Below are positions 8,593 to 16,877 of a DNA stretch of 64,000 nt, in pieces. Origin of the DNA: CAVVTR01 sp963751245 (GTDB taxonomy: Bacteria > Acidobacteriota > Thermoanaerobaculia > Thermoanaerobaculales > Thermoanaerobaculaceae). The stretch lies in NCBI GenBank assembly GCA_963751245.1, contig CAVVTR010000012.1:248001-312000 (forward strand). The letters are read 5' to 3'. Position 1 is the stretch's first letter. Each line of letters opens with the position of its first letter. The notes beneath the pieces were generated by a model. It ran no database searches. It was not told the DNA's origin and saw only the letters and a program-made list of their open reading frames with translations. Both the position numbers and the translations under genes were made by a program.

Positions 8593-8603
8593 GGCAACAC
8601 CCC

Positions 8604-10853
8604 CTAGAAGCCCTTCATCGGGTTGGGTCCGAGATCCTCGATGGCTGCGGCGAACTCGTCGAAGATCTCCGGGACGCGGGAGAACTCGTCGTGGGCCAGC
8701 TCGACGACGCGGATCCGCTCGGGCTCGAGGGCGAGGCGGTTCAGCGTCTCCTGGACGTTGCCCAGCCGGGTGTGGGCGAGCTCCGAGCCGCGGACGTAGT
8801 GGCACTGGTAGTCGTCGCCGTAGCGGCAGCCCACCAGCAAAACGCCGTCGATGCCCCGCGACAGCGCCTCGGCGAGCCACACGATGTTGACCGACCCCAG
8901 GCAGCGCACCGGGATGACCCGCACCCAGGGGTTCCACTGGCGGCGGGCCGCGGCGGCGGCGTCGAGGGCGGGCAGGGCGTCGTTCTCGCACAGCAGCGCG
9001 AGGATCCTCGGTTTCTCGTCGAACTCCTCGGGCACGCTCATGGCCTTGATCATGGCGGCCACGTTGTCCACCGAGTAGTCCGGGAAGCTCACGATGCGCT
9101 CCGGGCACGCCCCCATGCAGATGCCGCAGCGGCGGCACCGCAACGGGTTGAACTCCGGGGTGCCCTTGGCGTCCTCGTTGAGGGTGCCGAACGGGCACTC
9201 CTCCGTGCACCGCTTGCACTGGGTGCAGCGCTGGAGGAAGAAATCGGGGACCGCGGCGTCGCCGGCGCGCGGGTGGACGGACTCTCCCCTCCGGGCGGCC
9301 TCGACGCACTGGATCGCCTTCATGGCCGCGCCCCAGCCGTCCTCCGCCGCCTGCGGCGAGTCCATGGGGGCGCGCACGGTGCCGGCGGCGTAGATGCCGG
9401 TCCGCCGGGTCTCGTAGGGGAAGCAGATGAAGTGGGAGTCGGGGAAGTCGTAGCGCAGCACGGGGAGGTCCGGACCCTGCCGGTAGGTCAGGTTGAGGAT
9501 CTCGGTGCCCTCGTGGTGGGCGAGCTTCTCGGCGACGGCCCGCGCCTCGTTGCGCTGGGTCTCGCTCTCCCCGGTCTCGACGCGGCGCAGGGCGTCGTGC
9601 AGGGTGCGGATCGCCTCGCCGTCGGCGGAGTTGGGCACCATCCCCACCGCCAGCACCACGAGGTCGGCGCACAGGCTCACGTTGTCGCCCAGCAGGGCGT
9701 CGCGCAGCCGCACCATGAGGGAGCCGCCGGCGCACGAACCCACGGACTCCACCTCGCCGCGGGTGAGCAGGCTGCCGGGCTCGCTCTGGACGCCCAGGTA
9801 GAAGCGCTCGAGCTGCCCTGGCGTGCGCATGTCGCGGTAGACCACGACGGTCTCGGTGCCGGGGAAGTCCCGGTGGATCGCCGCGACCTGCCGAAGCGTG
9901 GTGCCGCAGCACTCCGCCGAGCAGTAGGGGAGGTGGTCGGCGTCGCGGGAGCCCGCGCACTGGACGAACAGGACCCGCTCGGGGGGGCGGCCGTCCGAGG
10001 GACGGACGAGGGCGCCCTCGGTGATCATGGTCTCCAGCTGGTGCGAGGTGATGACGTCCGGGAACTCTCCGTACCCAAGGTGGGCGAGGCGCTCCGCCGG
10101 GTAGGGATGCGCCCCGGTGGCCTGGACGATGGCCCCGGCCTGGATCGTCTCGTCGCCCGCGGGGGTCGCGAGCTGCACCGTGAACTGGCCGGGTTGGCCC
10201 GAGATCTCCTTGATCCTCGTCGCGGTGCGCACCGCCACGGAATCGGCGGCGGTAACCTCGGCGACGAGGTCGGCGATCCGGTTGGGGTGAAGGGTGTCGT
10301 AGGGCGGGCCCTCGGGGAGGAGGTACTTCACCCCGGCCATGCGGCCGCCGAGGCTGCCGGAGGCCTCCACCAGGGTGACGGGATGGCCGGCGCCGGAGGC
10401 GGCCAGGGCGGCGGACAGGCCGGCGATGCCGCCGCCGACCACGAGCACGCGGTCCTCGACGGTCTCCTCGACGGGCAGGACGGGCGTCACCTTGGCCAGG
10501 TGCGCGAGGCCCATGCGGACGAGGTCCTCGGCCAGCATCTGGGTGTCCTCGTCCCCCGCCGGGTGGCTCCAGGCCACCATCTCACGCAGGGCGACACGCT
10601 CCACTGCGGTCCCGTCCCCGGTCTGCAGCTCCCGGGTCTTCTCCCGGGGCGAGCAGGCGGCCAGCAGGACGCCGTCGGCGCCGCCGTCCTTCACGAGGGT
10701 CCGGAAGGTCTCCACCCCCTCGCGGGAGCACAGGCAGGCGTGGGTGGTCACGGAGGCCGCTCCGGCCTCCTCGGCCGCGCCGCGTAGCGCGTCGATGTCG
10801 ATCGCCTCGCCGATCCCGCAACCGGTGCAGAGGAACACTCCCATGCGGTCCAT
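8604..10853 (-). CDS. qmoB: Quinone-interacting membrane-bound oxidoreductase subunit B
   Basis: 749 residues, HdrA-like flavoprotein. An N-terminal region with FLCTGCGIG leads to an FAD-binding Rossmann fold (RVLVVGGGIAGLSAALAAS, about 136-154), then a redox domain with HLPYCSAECCGTTL. A double [4Fe-4S] ferredoxin domain follows (CTQCKRCTEECP from 543, CRRCGICMGACP from 573). The C-terminal 130 residues resemble the MvhD/FrhD electron-entry domain, with CRYGDDYQCHY. This is the QmoB domain order. The start overlaps the qmoA stop (TGATG) after AAGGAGG. It acts on the cytoplasmic face with QmoA and QmoC as the electron link to APS reductase. Confidence 0.95.
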   Translation of the reverse strand: MDRMGVFLCTGCGIGEAIDIDALRGAAEEAGAASVTTHACLCSREGVETFRTLVKDGGADGVLLAACSPREKTRELQTGDGTAVERVALREMVAWSHPAGDEDTQMLAEDLVRMGLAHLAKVTPVLPVEETVEDRVLVVGGGIAGLSAALAASGAGHPVTLVEASGSLGGRMAGVKYLLPEGPPYDTLHPNRIADLVAEVTAADSVAVRTATRIKEISGQPGQFTVQLATPAGDETIQAGAIVQATGAHPYPAERLAHLGYGEFPDVITSHQLETMITEGALVRPSDGRPPERVLFVQCAGSRDADHLPYCSAECCGTTLRQVAAIHRDFPGTETVVVYRDMRTPGQLERFYLGVQSEPGSLLTRGEVESVGSCAGGSLMVRLRDALLGDNVSLCADLVVLAVGMVPNSADGEAIRTLHDALRRVETGESETQRNEARAVAEKLAHHEGTEILNLTYRQGPDLPVLRYDFPDSHFICFPYETRRTGIYAAGTVRAPMDSPQAAEDGWGAAMKAIQCVEAARRGESVHPRAGDAAVPDFFLQRCTQCKRCTEECPFGTLNEDAKGTPEFNPLRCRRCGICMGACPERIVSFPDYSVDNVAAMIKAMSVPEEFDEKPRILALLCENDALPALDAAAAARRQWNPWVRVIPVRCLGSVNIVWLAEALSRGIDGVLLVGCRYGDDYQCHYVRGSELAHTRLGNVQETLNRLALEPERIRVVELAHDEFSRVPEIFDEFAAAIEDLGPNPMKGF

Positions 10854-12106
10854 CAGGCCCTCCTTCCCGCGGCGACGATGGCCTTGGCGGCCGCGCCGGT
10901 GGCGTCACGCACCGAGGCCGCGACGTCCTCCGGACGGCGGGCGACGCCCGCCACGGCGACGCCGAGATCGAGGCTCTCGAGCCCGAAGCCGTCCTCGTCG
11001 AGGAGGAGCTCGAAGGGCAGGGTGTCCTCGCGCAGGTTGGGCACCATGCCCGTGGCGAGCACGGCGAGGTCCGCGCGGGCCTCCTCGAGCACGCCCGCCT
11101 CCACGTCCTCGAGACGGAGCACGAGCTCGGTCCCGTCCGCCTTGATGCGGCCGACCTTGCCCTTGACGAGGCGGACGCCGGCGGTGCCGGCGACCCGGGT
11201 GAGCATGTCCTCGTTGCGGCCCGGGGTGCGGCGGTCGATGTAGTAGACGGTGACCTCGGCGTCGGGCAGCTGCTCCTTCACGTAGAGGGCCTGCTTGAGC
11301 GAGGCGAGGCAGCACACCGCCGAGCAGTACGGAAGGTGGTTCACATCGCGGGAACCGGCGCATTGCACGAACGCCACCCGCCGCGGCGGCTCGCCGTCCG
11401 AGGGGCGCAGGATCCGTCCAGCGGTGGGACCCGTGGACGACGCCAGCCGCTCCATCGCCACGTTGGCAATGACGTCGGGGAGGACGCCGCCGCCGAGCTC
11501 CGGGAGCTTCTCCAGGGGGTAGGGGCGCCAGCCGGTGGCGACCACGACGGCGCCCGCCTCCACGGTTTCCTCCGAGGCGGTGGCGCCCAGGTCCACGGCG
11601 TCCACCGGGCAGGCGTCGGCGCAGGCGTGGCAGCCCTCGGGGCATGCCTGGCGGTCGAGCACGAAGGCGTGGGGCCACCCGCCGGGGCGGGACGCCCGGA
11701 TGGCGGGGACCTTCTGCATGCCCAGGTTGGCGGGGTCCGGGACCTGGGCCGGGCAGACCTCGGAGCACTTTCCGCAGGCCGTGCACGCCTCGCTGACGTG
11801 GCGGGGCGCGTGGGCCAGCGTCACCACCCAGCTGCCCTCGGTGCGTGAGGCCGCCGTTACCCGGGTGGCGGTGTGCACCCGCACGCGGGGGTTGCGCTCC
11901 AGGCGGCGGGTGTTGATCTCCATGCCGCAGGTGGGCGGGCACAGCTTGGGGAAGTAGTGGTGGAGGCCGACGACGCGGCCGCCGATGGTCGGCTCCTTCT
12001 CGACGAGGATGACGTCGTGACCGGCTTCGGCGGCTTCCAGGGCGGCGGTGACGCCGCTGATGCCTGCCCCCACCACGAGCAGGGGCAGCGGCCGGTTCGA
12101 GCTCAT
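10853..12106 (-). CDS. qmoA: Quinone-interacting membrane-bound oxidoreductase subunit A
   Basis: 417 residues, HdrA-like. The FAD-binding start is PLLVVGAGISGVTAALEAA (8-26). Then come CPPTCGMEI (56-64), a [4Fe-4S] motif CTACGKCSEVCP (108-119), a second cluster CPEGCHACADACP (155-167) and HLPYCSAVCCLASL in the C-terminal half, parallel to the same motif in QmoB. It partners QmoB and QmoC and contacts AprBA in the cytoplasm. The start ATG lies within four bases of the stop of the upstream YkgJ-type gene (ATGA overlap), so all genes from the zinc-ribbon gene to qmoB are translationally chained. Confidence 0.95.
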   Translation of the reverse strand: MSSNRPLPLLVVGAGISGVTAALEAAEAGHDVILVEKEPTIGGRVVGLHHYFPKLCPPTCGMEINTRRLERNPRVRVHTATRVTAASRTEGSWVVTLAHAPRHVSEACTACGKCSEVCPAQVPDPANLGMQKVPAIRASRPGGWPHAFVLDRQACPEGCHACADACPVDAVDLGATASEETVEAGAVVVATGWRPYPLEKLPELGGGVLPDVIANVAMERLASSTGPTAGRILRPSDGEPPRRVAFVQCAGSRDVNHLPYCSAVCCLASLKQALYVKEQLPDAEVTVYYIDRRTPGRNEDMLTRVAGTAGVRLVKGKVGRIKADGTELVLRLEDVEAGVLEEARADLAVLATGMVPNLREDTLPFELLLDEDGFGLESLDLGVAVAGVARRPEDVAASVRDATGAAAKAIVAAGRRA

Positions 12107-12909
12107 TTGGTCCTCCCCTCTCCGGCCGGAGCGGTGCGCACGACCAGGGTGGGCTCGCCGAAGAGAGCGAAGCGCAGCCAGCGGAACGCGAGGTCGAGCA
12201 GGGCCGCGTCGTCGGTGGCGAGGCGCTGCTCATGCTCCGGCTCGATGACGAATCGTTTGAGGAAACTGGATTCGAGGACGAACGTACGGAAAGTGTCGAG
12301 GTCGTAGGCCGCCATCACGAACATCTCGATCTGGCGTCGGTCGAGGCGCCGGGTCCCGCCGATGAACCAGGGGTGGGCCATGACCGAGCGGAAGCCGGCG
12401 TCGAGGGCTTCCTGCTCGTCCACCCGCTGGTCGCGGCGCCACTCCTCCACTGTCCATGTCCGCTGCTCGTTCCGGCCGTGGCAGAAGTCGTCCTCGAAAA
12501 GCACGTACACGGGCTCGGGCTCGACGCCGGCGCGGGCCGGCGGGACGCCCATGCCGACGGGGTACATGCGGCACGCCCAGGGGCGCGCGTCGTACACGGT
12601 GCAGCCCTGCTCACCCACGAACGGGCAGCGGTGCGGACCGGCCTCCTCCATGCGCAGCATGACCACGGGAAGGCCCACCTCGCTCGTGGCGGGCATGAGG
12701 GTGTGCCGGTCGAGGAACTCCCGCGTGCCCATCCCGAGCGTTCGCGCCAGGCGCAGTGCGTCGGCCGGGGTGAGGAGGATGGTGACGTCGGAGCAGCACT
12801 GGTTGAAGCAGGGCACTCCGGGGTGGCACGAGAACGGAAAGCGTTCGTTCGGCTCGAGCTGGTGGCGGCCCCGGAAGGCTTCTGGAAGGGTGGTGGTGGC
12901 GCAGGTCAT
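12103..12909 (-). CDS. YkgJ-type cysteine-cluster protein
   Basis: 268 residues. The N-terminal half carries FSCHPGVPCFNQCCSD, the CxnCxxxCC signature of the YkgJ (CxxCxxCC) family, and CTVYDARPWACRMYPVG, the second conserved motif; together these probably hold a zinc or iron-sulfur site. The C-terminal 120 residues have no motif I recognise. No signal peptide or TM segment. It overlaps both neighbours by four bases (ATGA), between the zinc-ribbon gene and qmoA, so it is made together with Apr and Qmo subunits. A role in cluster insertion or complex assembly is inference only. Confidence 0.8.
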   Translation of the reverse strand: MTCATTTLPEAFRGRHQLEPNERFPFSCHPGVPCFNQCCSDVTILLTPADALRLARTLGMGTREFLDRHTLMPATSEVGLPVVMLRMEEAGPHRCPFVGEQGCTVYDARPWACRMYPVGMGVPPARAGVEPEPVYVLFEDDFCHGRNEQRTWTVEEWRRDQRVDEQEALDAGFRSVMAHPWFIGGTRRLDRRQIEMFVMAAYDLDTFRTFVLESSFLKRFVIEPEHEQRLATDDAALLDLAFRWLRFALFGEPTLVVRTAPAGEGRTK

Positions 12910-13250
12910 TTCTCTCCCCCGTTCCCCGAGTGGCTCTCGGAGATCACGTCGTCGCCGGCGCTGCCGGGAACGTCGACGTCATCCTCGAGGATCCGGTCCC
13001 TGAGGGCGGTCCTCGACCACACGGGGAGGGGAGAGGCCTGGCCGCTGGCTGGGTCCACCCTGTAGCGGTAGGACGCCTTGACGCCGACGGTGTCGAACAT
13101 CCACGACCAGCCGCGCCGGAAGTAGCCGCAGTCGTCGTTGAAGCAGGCCAGCTGGAAGGAGCCTGGCCAGCCCGCCTCGTCGGGAAGCCGGAGACGGACG
13201 AGGGCCGTACCGCAGTGTGGACAGGAAGCCATGTCGTCGCAACCGCTCAT
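12906..13250 (-). CDS. Small zinc-ribbon protein of the apr-qmo operon
   Basis: 114 residues from the ATG at 13250, which follows GGGGTG; an in-frame upstream start at 13271 is possible but lacks a ribosome site. ASCPHCGTALVRL and ACFNDDCGYFRRGWSWM form a four-Cys zinc ribbon of the Ogr/Delta type, then VKASYRYRVDPASG and an acidic tail. Soluble, no signal. It directly follows aprA (63-base gap with a big hairpin) and overlaps the YkgJ-type gene. Function unknown; conserved motifs and position suggest an accessory factor for AprBA or QmoABC. Confidence 0.75.
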   Translation of the reverse strand: MSGCDDMASCPHCGTALVRLRLPDEAGWPGSFQLACFNDDCGYFRRGWSWMFDTVGVKASYRYRVDPASGQASPLPVWSRTALRDRILEDDVDVPGSAGDDVISESHSGNGGEK

Positions 13251-13268
13251 GCTCACCCCGGAAGAGCT

Positions 13269-13302
13269 CACGCCCCGGGCGCCGTCGGGCGCCCGGGGCG
13301 TG
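13269..13302 (-). promoter_or_regulatory. Very stable hairpin between aprA and the zinc-ribbon gene
   Basis: A perfect 15-base-pair stem (arms 13269-13283 and 13288-13302, nearly all G-C, four-base loop) begins 12 bases after the aprA stop on the minus strand. No U-tract follows, so it is probably a 3'-end-protecting or partial-termination element that sets aprBA mRNA above the genes downstream, rather than a full terminator. Confidence 0.6.
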
Positions 13303-13313
13303 GGTTGGTTTCG

Positions 13314-15218
13314 TCAGACGCCAACCAGATCGGCCTGCTTGGCTTCGAACATGGAAAGGATGGGGCGCTTCACCATCTCCCACTGACCCGTGCGGGCGTC
13401 GAACTTGCAGTTGACGAAGCAGCGCCAGTTCTCCTCGTCGAGCTTGGGGAAGTCGGCACGGAAGTAGTAGCCCGGCCACCGCGTCTCCTCACGGAACAGC
13501 ACCGTGCGGACGTGCGCCTCGGCCTGGTACATGCGGTGGACGTTCTCCCAGCAGCGCATCAGCTCATGGAGGTCCGAGGCGCCGAGCTTGTCCGAGTCCT
13601 CCTTGAGGAATGTGAGGAGCTCGAGGCCCCTGTCGAGGAGGGGCTTGGAGGTGGTGAACTGGGCGGTGACGCCTCCCGCGTACTCGTCCATGAGCTTCTG
13701 CAGACGGAGCATGAACATCTTGGGCTTGAGGTAGTGCGGGTTGACGTCGGTCTGCGTCGTCGCGCCCTTGTGCTCCTCGAAGGTGACCATCGGCTTGATG
13801 GTCTCGGCCTTGAGGCGCTCCACCACGTCGGGAGCCACGGCCGGCTTCGCCGGGTTCTCCTTGACGAGGTAGCGGACGGCGGCCTTCGCCGCGATGCGGC
13901 CCTCGGCGTGGGAGCCGGAGGAGAACTTGTGGGACGAGGCCCCCGACGCGTCACCGGCGCAGAAGATGCCGGGGACCGTGGTCATGCACTCGTAGCCCCA
14001 GAAGTACTCCTTGGGTGCCAGGTCCTCGGGTCCCGAGATCCAGGCTCCGGAGGCGCCGGAGTGGGAGCCGATGAAGTACGGCTCGGCCGCGGCGATCTCG
14101 GAGGACTTCTCCTCGGGCTGCGTGTTGGTGGCCGCCCACAGGATCGCCTGCGAGATGGTCATGTCGAGGAAGTCTTCCCAGGCCTCCGACTCGAGATCCT
14201 TCATCTTCTTCTTGTAGGACTTCTCGTCCGGGGACTGGTCGGCGATCTTCTGGATCGCCTCCTCGGTGCGCATGTAGATCGGGCCCTTGCCGTCCATCAC
14301 GTCGAGCATGCCCAGGTAGTTGCGCAGGTTCGCCGGGATCGGCTTGACCTTGCCGTAGGGGCCCCAGTTCTCGAGCTCCGGGCGCCTCTCGACCATGTAC
14401 TCGCCGCCGAACGAATTGGTGGCGCGGGACTTGAAGAGCAGGAACCAGGCGCCCACCGGGCCGTACGCGTCCTTGAACCGCACGGGGATGAAGCGGACCT
14501 CCTGGCAGGTCATCTCGGCGCCGGCGGCCAGGGTGAAGTAGGCGGAGGCGCCCGCGTTCCACGGCGGATACCAGGCGCGGCCCTGGCCCTCACCGGAGGA
14601 GCGCGGCTTGAACACGTGCACCGCGCCGCCCATGGCGACCAGGGTGGCCCGCGCCTTGAACAGATAGAAGGTGTTCTCGCGCACGGAGAACCCGTAGGCG
14701 CCCAGGCACTTCTCGCCGTCCATGATGGGGCCGACGATGAAGATGCGCTCGAAGATGTTGTCGGCACCGAGGGCGTTCTTGGCGGCCTCGGCCACGACGA
14801 CCTTGTACGACTCACCGTTGATCATGAGCTGCCAACGGCCCTCGTGGACGTAGCCGCCCCCCTCGTCCTTCCAGATCGGGAGGCCCCACTGCTCGAACAG
14901 GTGGACGCTGGAGTCCACGTGCCGGGCGATGTTCGCCACCAGGTCCTCGCGGGTCACGCCCATGAGGTCGTTGCGCACGTAGTCCACGTAGTCCTTGACG
15001 GTGTTCTGCCCGTCCCTCAGACCCACGTACTGGTTAATGGCCGACAGCCCCATGGCCACCGCACCGGAGCGGTCCACCGCCGCCTTGTCGACGAGAGTGA
15101 CCTTGAGCCCGTGGGCCTTCGCCCAGTGGGCCGCCTCCACCGCGGCGCCGCAGGCCGCCATGCCGCCCCCCAGGATGAGAAGGTCGGTATCGACTTCTAC
15201 GGTCTTGAAATCAACCAT
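13314..15218 (-). CDS. aprA: Adenylylsulfate reductase, alpha subunit
   Basis: 634 residues. FAD-dependent APS reductase, cytoplasmic: APS + 2e- to sulfite + AMP, or the reverse in sulfite oxidation. The dinucleotide fold LLILGGGMAACGAAVEAA is at about 12-29. Other family features are DRSGAVAMGLSAINQY, ESYKVVVAEAAKNALG, FKPRSSGEGQGRAWYPPWN, and the FAD-contact region GIFCAGDASGASSHKFSSG. The C-terminal helical domain runs from about 480 to 634. The ATG at 15218 follows AAGGAGG; an earlier in-frame ATG at 15257 would overlap aprB and lacks support. It pairs with aprB immediately upstream (10-base gap). Confidence 0.97.
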   Translation of the reverse strand: MVDFKTVEVDTDLLILGGGMAACGAAVEAAHWAKAHGLKVTLVDKAAVDRSGAVAMGLSAINQYVGLRDGQNTVKDYVDYVRNDLMGVTREDLVANIARHVDSSVHLFEQWGLPIWKDEGGGYVHEGRWQLMINGESYKVVVAEAAKNALGADNIFERIFIVGPIMDGEKCLGAYGFSVRENTFYLFKARATLVAMGGAVHVFKPRSSGEGQGRAWYPPWNAGASAYFTLAAGAEMTCQEVRFIPVRFKDAYGPVGAWFLLFKSRATNSFGGEYMVERRPELENWGPYGKVKPIPANLRNYLGMLDVMDGKGPIYMRTEEAIQKIADQSPDEKSYKKKMKDLESEAWEDFLDMTISQAILWAATNTQPEEKSSEIAAAEPYFIGSHSGASGAWISGPEDLAPKEYFWGYECMTTVPGIFCAGDASGASSHKFSSGSHAEGRIAAKAAVRYLVKENPAKPAVAPDVVERLKAETIKPMVTFEEHKGATTQTDVNPHYLKPKMFMLRLQKLMDEYAGGVTAQFTTSKPLLDRGLELLTFLKEDSDKLGASDLHELMRCWENVHRMYQAEAHVRTVLFREETRWPGYYFRADFPKLDEENWRCFVNCKFDARTGQWEMVKRPILSMFEAKQADLVGV

Positions 15219-15228
15219 CGCGGCCTCC

Positions 15229-15663
15229 TTACTTTGTCCACACGGCGGGCAGTCCAAGGGACTGCGGCTCGGTGAACAGGGCCGGGCCGTTCAGGTCGCC
15301 GTCGGCGGGGAAGCCGCCGGCTGGGGCGGCCTTGCCCTCGGCTGTCGTGCGGATTGGGAACTTGAACCGCTTCAGGGCGCCGCTGCGGAACTTGACGGTC
15401 CACATGATGCTGTCGGTGGAGCGCATCGGCACCACGGACGCGCCCATCGGGACGAAGTCGGCATACCCTCTGACGTCAACGGCCTGCGTCGGACAGATCT
15501 TGACGCAGTTGTAGCATTCCCAGCACATCTCGGGTTCCCGGTTGTAGGCCTTCATGGTCTCCTTGTTGAGGACCATGAGGTCGTTCGGGCAGATGTACTG
15601 GCACGCCGTCTTGTCGAGGGCTTTGCACCCGTCGCACTTTTCCGGGTTCACAAAGCTGGGCAT
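15229..15663 (-). CDS. aprB: Adenylylsulfate reductase, beta subunit
   Basis: 144 residues. Ferredoxin-like electron-transfer subunit with two [4Fe-4S] motifs, CDGCKALDKTACQYICP (from 10) and CWECYNCVKICP (from 47), followed by a beta sheet and a C-terminal tail that wraps AprA in the known structure. It brings electrons to, or takes them from, AprA, its partner on the other side being Qmo. First gene of the block: AGGAGG stands 7 bases upstream of the ATG, and about 290 non-coding bases separate it from the next gene. Confidence 0.97.
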   Translation of the reverse strand: MPSFVNPEKCDGCKALDKTACQYICPNDLMVLNKETMKAYNREPEMCWECYNCVKICPTQAVDVRGYADFVPMGASVVPMRSTDSIMWTVKFRSGALKRFKFPIRTTAEGKAAPAGGFPADGDLNGPALFTEPQSLGLPAVWTK

Positions 15664-15880
15664 TCATGACCTCCTTGTCTACGAATCCCGAGATTCTCCC
15701 TGGGGTCACCCAGTCGCGGGTGATGTGACGTTGTCTGCTGGATGGCACCACCTCCCGATAGCTTGGTCTGACTCCACGGCCGAGCCTCGGAACGTTTCTA
15801 GCAAAGCGTGTGCCGTCGTTCACAATACCGGCGGTACCGACGTCGTGCTCGAAAGGAGGGCCCCGGCTGGTGGAGGGCTG

Positions 15881-15929
15881 TTACAGGGGGCGGACGTCGT
15901 TTCGGTGACTCGTTACAGAATGGTTACGG
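15881..15929. promoter_or_regulatory. Three direct GTTAC repeats upstream of aprB
   Basis: TTACAG at 15881 and 15913 and TTACGG at 15924, each preceded by G. Their spacings are 32 and 11 bases, about three turns and one turn of the helix, so all face the same side. They lie 220-270 bases upstream of the aprB start, in the gap behind the cytidylate-kinase-like gene. A regulator site for the sulfur operon is possible; no clear sigma-70 promoter was found in the gap. Confidence 0.3.
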
Positions 15930-15953
15930 CGTCGACGGGGCGGGGGCGGAGTG

Positions 15954-16772
15954 TCACACGGGGGTGACGTAGCTTCCAAGCCACTCAGCCTGCACGTCCT
16001 CGACCTCGGGGAGCGCCTGGCAGGTGCTCAGCACCTCGTGCAGGAAGCTCTCCCCCGGCAGCACCCCCGAGAGCCTCACCACACCGGCGCTGGCAGAGAC
16101 GTCGATCTTGGACGCTGCGGCGCCGATGCGCGGGTTGAGGAACAGCTTGGCCTTCACGTGGCTGGAGAGGTAGAGGTTCTCCAGGTGGGCGTGGGCCGCG
16201 TCGGTCATGGTGAACTCGGGGCGCTTCACGAGCCCCGCGATGGCGGCGCAGGCCGCGTCGAGGGGGAGCTTCTCCAGGTTGACCACGAGGTCGTAGAGCG
16301 CCGGGTCGCGCCACTCGACGCCGTAGAGGAACCGGGTCCAGGCCACGCGGGCCTCGTCCTTCTCCGCGATGGATGCGGCGGCCTCGTCCTGGCTGCACCC
16401 CTCCGCCGCCATCGCCGCCGCGATACGCTGGGCGATCGGGGCGATCACGCGGACGCGGAAGACCGGTCCCACGTCCTGCAGGAGCAGGTGGCCGGCGTTG
16501 CCGTGGTAGACGACGTTGTCGTCGCGGACGGCGTGGCACAGGGCTGCCTGCACGACGTTGAGGTAGATCTGCCGGTCGATGCGGAAGCGGTCCCAGAAGG
16601 TGGGGGGCTGCTCCAGACCGCGGCGCAGGTTGGCCTCCTTGACGCCGTACCTGGCGGCCGCCTCGGCGAGCAGCTCACGGCTCAGGACACGGTAGCCGAG
16701 CGCCGTCGCCAGGCAGTTGGCCAGCTGCTGACCGCCGCTGAACGTCCCCCGGGAGATAGTGATGATCGCCAC
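15954..16772 (-). CDS. Cytidylate kinase-like protein with C-terminal BON domain
   Basis: 272 residues from a GTG start preceded by AGGAGG. The N-terminal part (1-200) is of the cytidylate-kinase-like (PF13189) type: AIITISRGTFSGGQQLANCLA resembles a P-loop start but lacks the GxxGxGK(S/T) lysine (SGGQQLA), and RVRVIAPIAQRIAAAM and EKDEARVAW fit the LID region. The last 65 residues (KAKLFLNPRIGAAASKIDVSA..., then VVRLSGVLPGES) resemble a BON domain. Such genes are often near sulfate-respiration loci; nucleotide binding or signalling is likelier than CMP phosphorylation. It points leftward, 290 bases upstream of aprB. Confidence 0.75.
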   Translation of the reverse strand: MAIITISRGTFSGGQQLANCLATALGYRVLSRELLAEAAARYGVKEANLRRGLEQPPTFWDRFRIDRQIYLNVVQAALCHAVRDDNVVYHGNAGHLLLQDVGPVFRVRVIAPIAQRIAAAMAAEGCSQDEAAASIAEKDEARVAWTRFLYGVEWRDPALYDLVVNLEKLPLDAACAAIAGLVKRPEFTMTDAAHAHLENLYLSSHVKAKLFLNPRIGAAASKIDVSASAGVVRLSGVLPGESFLHEVLSTCQALPEVEDVQAEWLGSYVTPV

Positions 16773-16862
16773 GTTCGCCTCCTCGCGAGGATCTGGTGAC
16801 GCAAAGGTCGGGCCAACGGCGGTCGGCGTCAACCCGCCGCCGGCCCGCCCCGGCGGCAGGTG

Positions 16863-16871
16863 TGCTATAAA
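16863..16871 (+). promoter_or_regulatory. Extended -10 element placing the transcript start on the ATG at 16878
   Basis: TGC directly followed by TATAAA, an extended -10; the hexamer ends 6 bases before the ATG. Transcription would begin at or within a base of the start codon. No Shine-Dalgarno sequence is present. Confidence 0.5.
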
Positions 16872-16877
16872 CGCTGC

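Noticed and set aside
12930..15275. Rightward frame of 781 codons opposite aprA
   Set aside because: Antisense to aprA, whose protein motifs are unmistakable.
15818..15840. TATTGT on the minus strand as an aprB promoter
   Set aside because: Only four matches to the -10 consensus and no -35; not strong enough to list.
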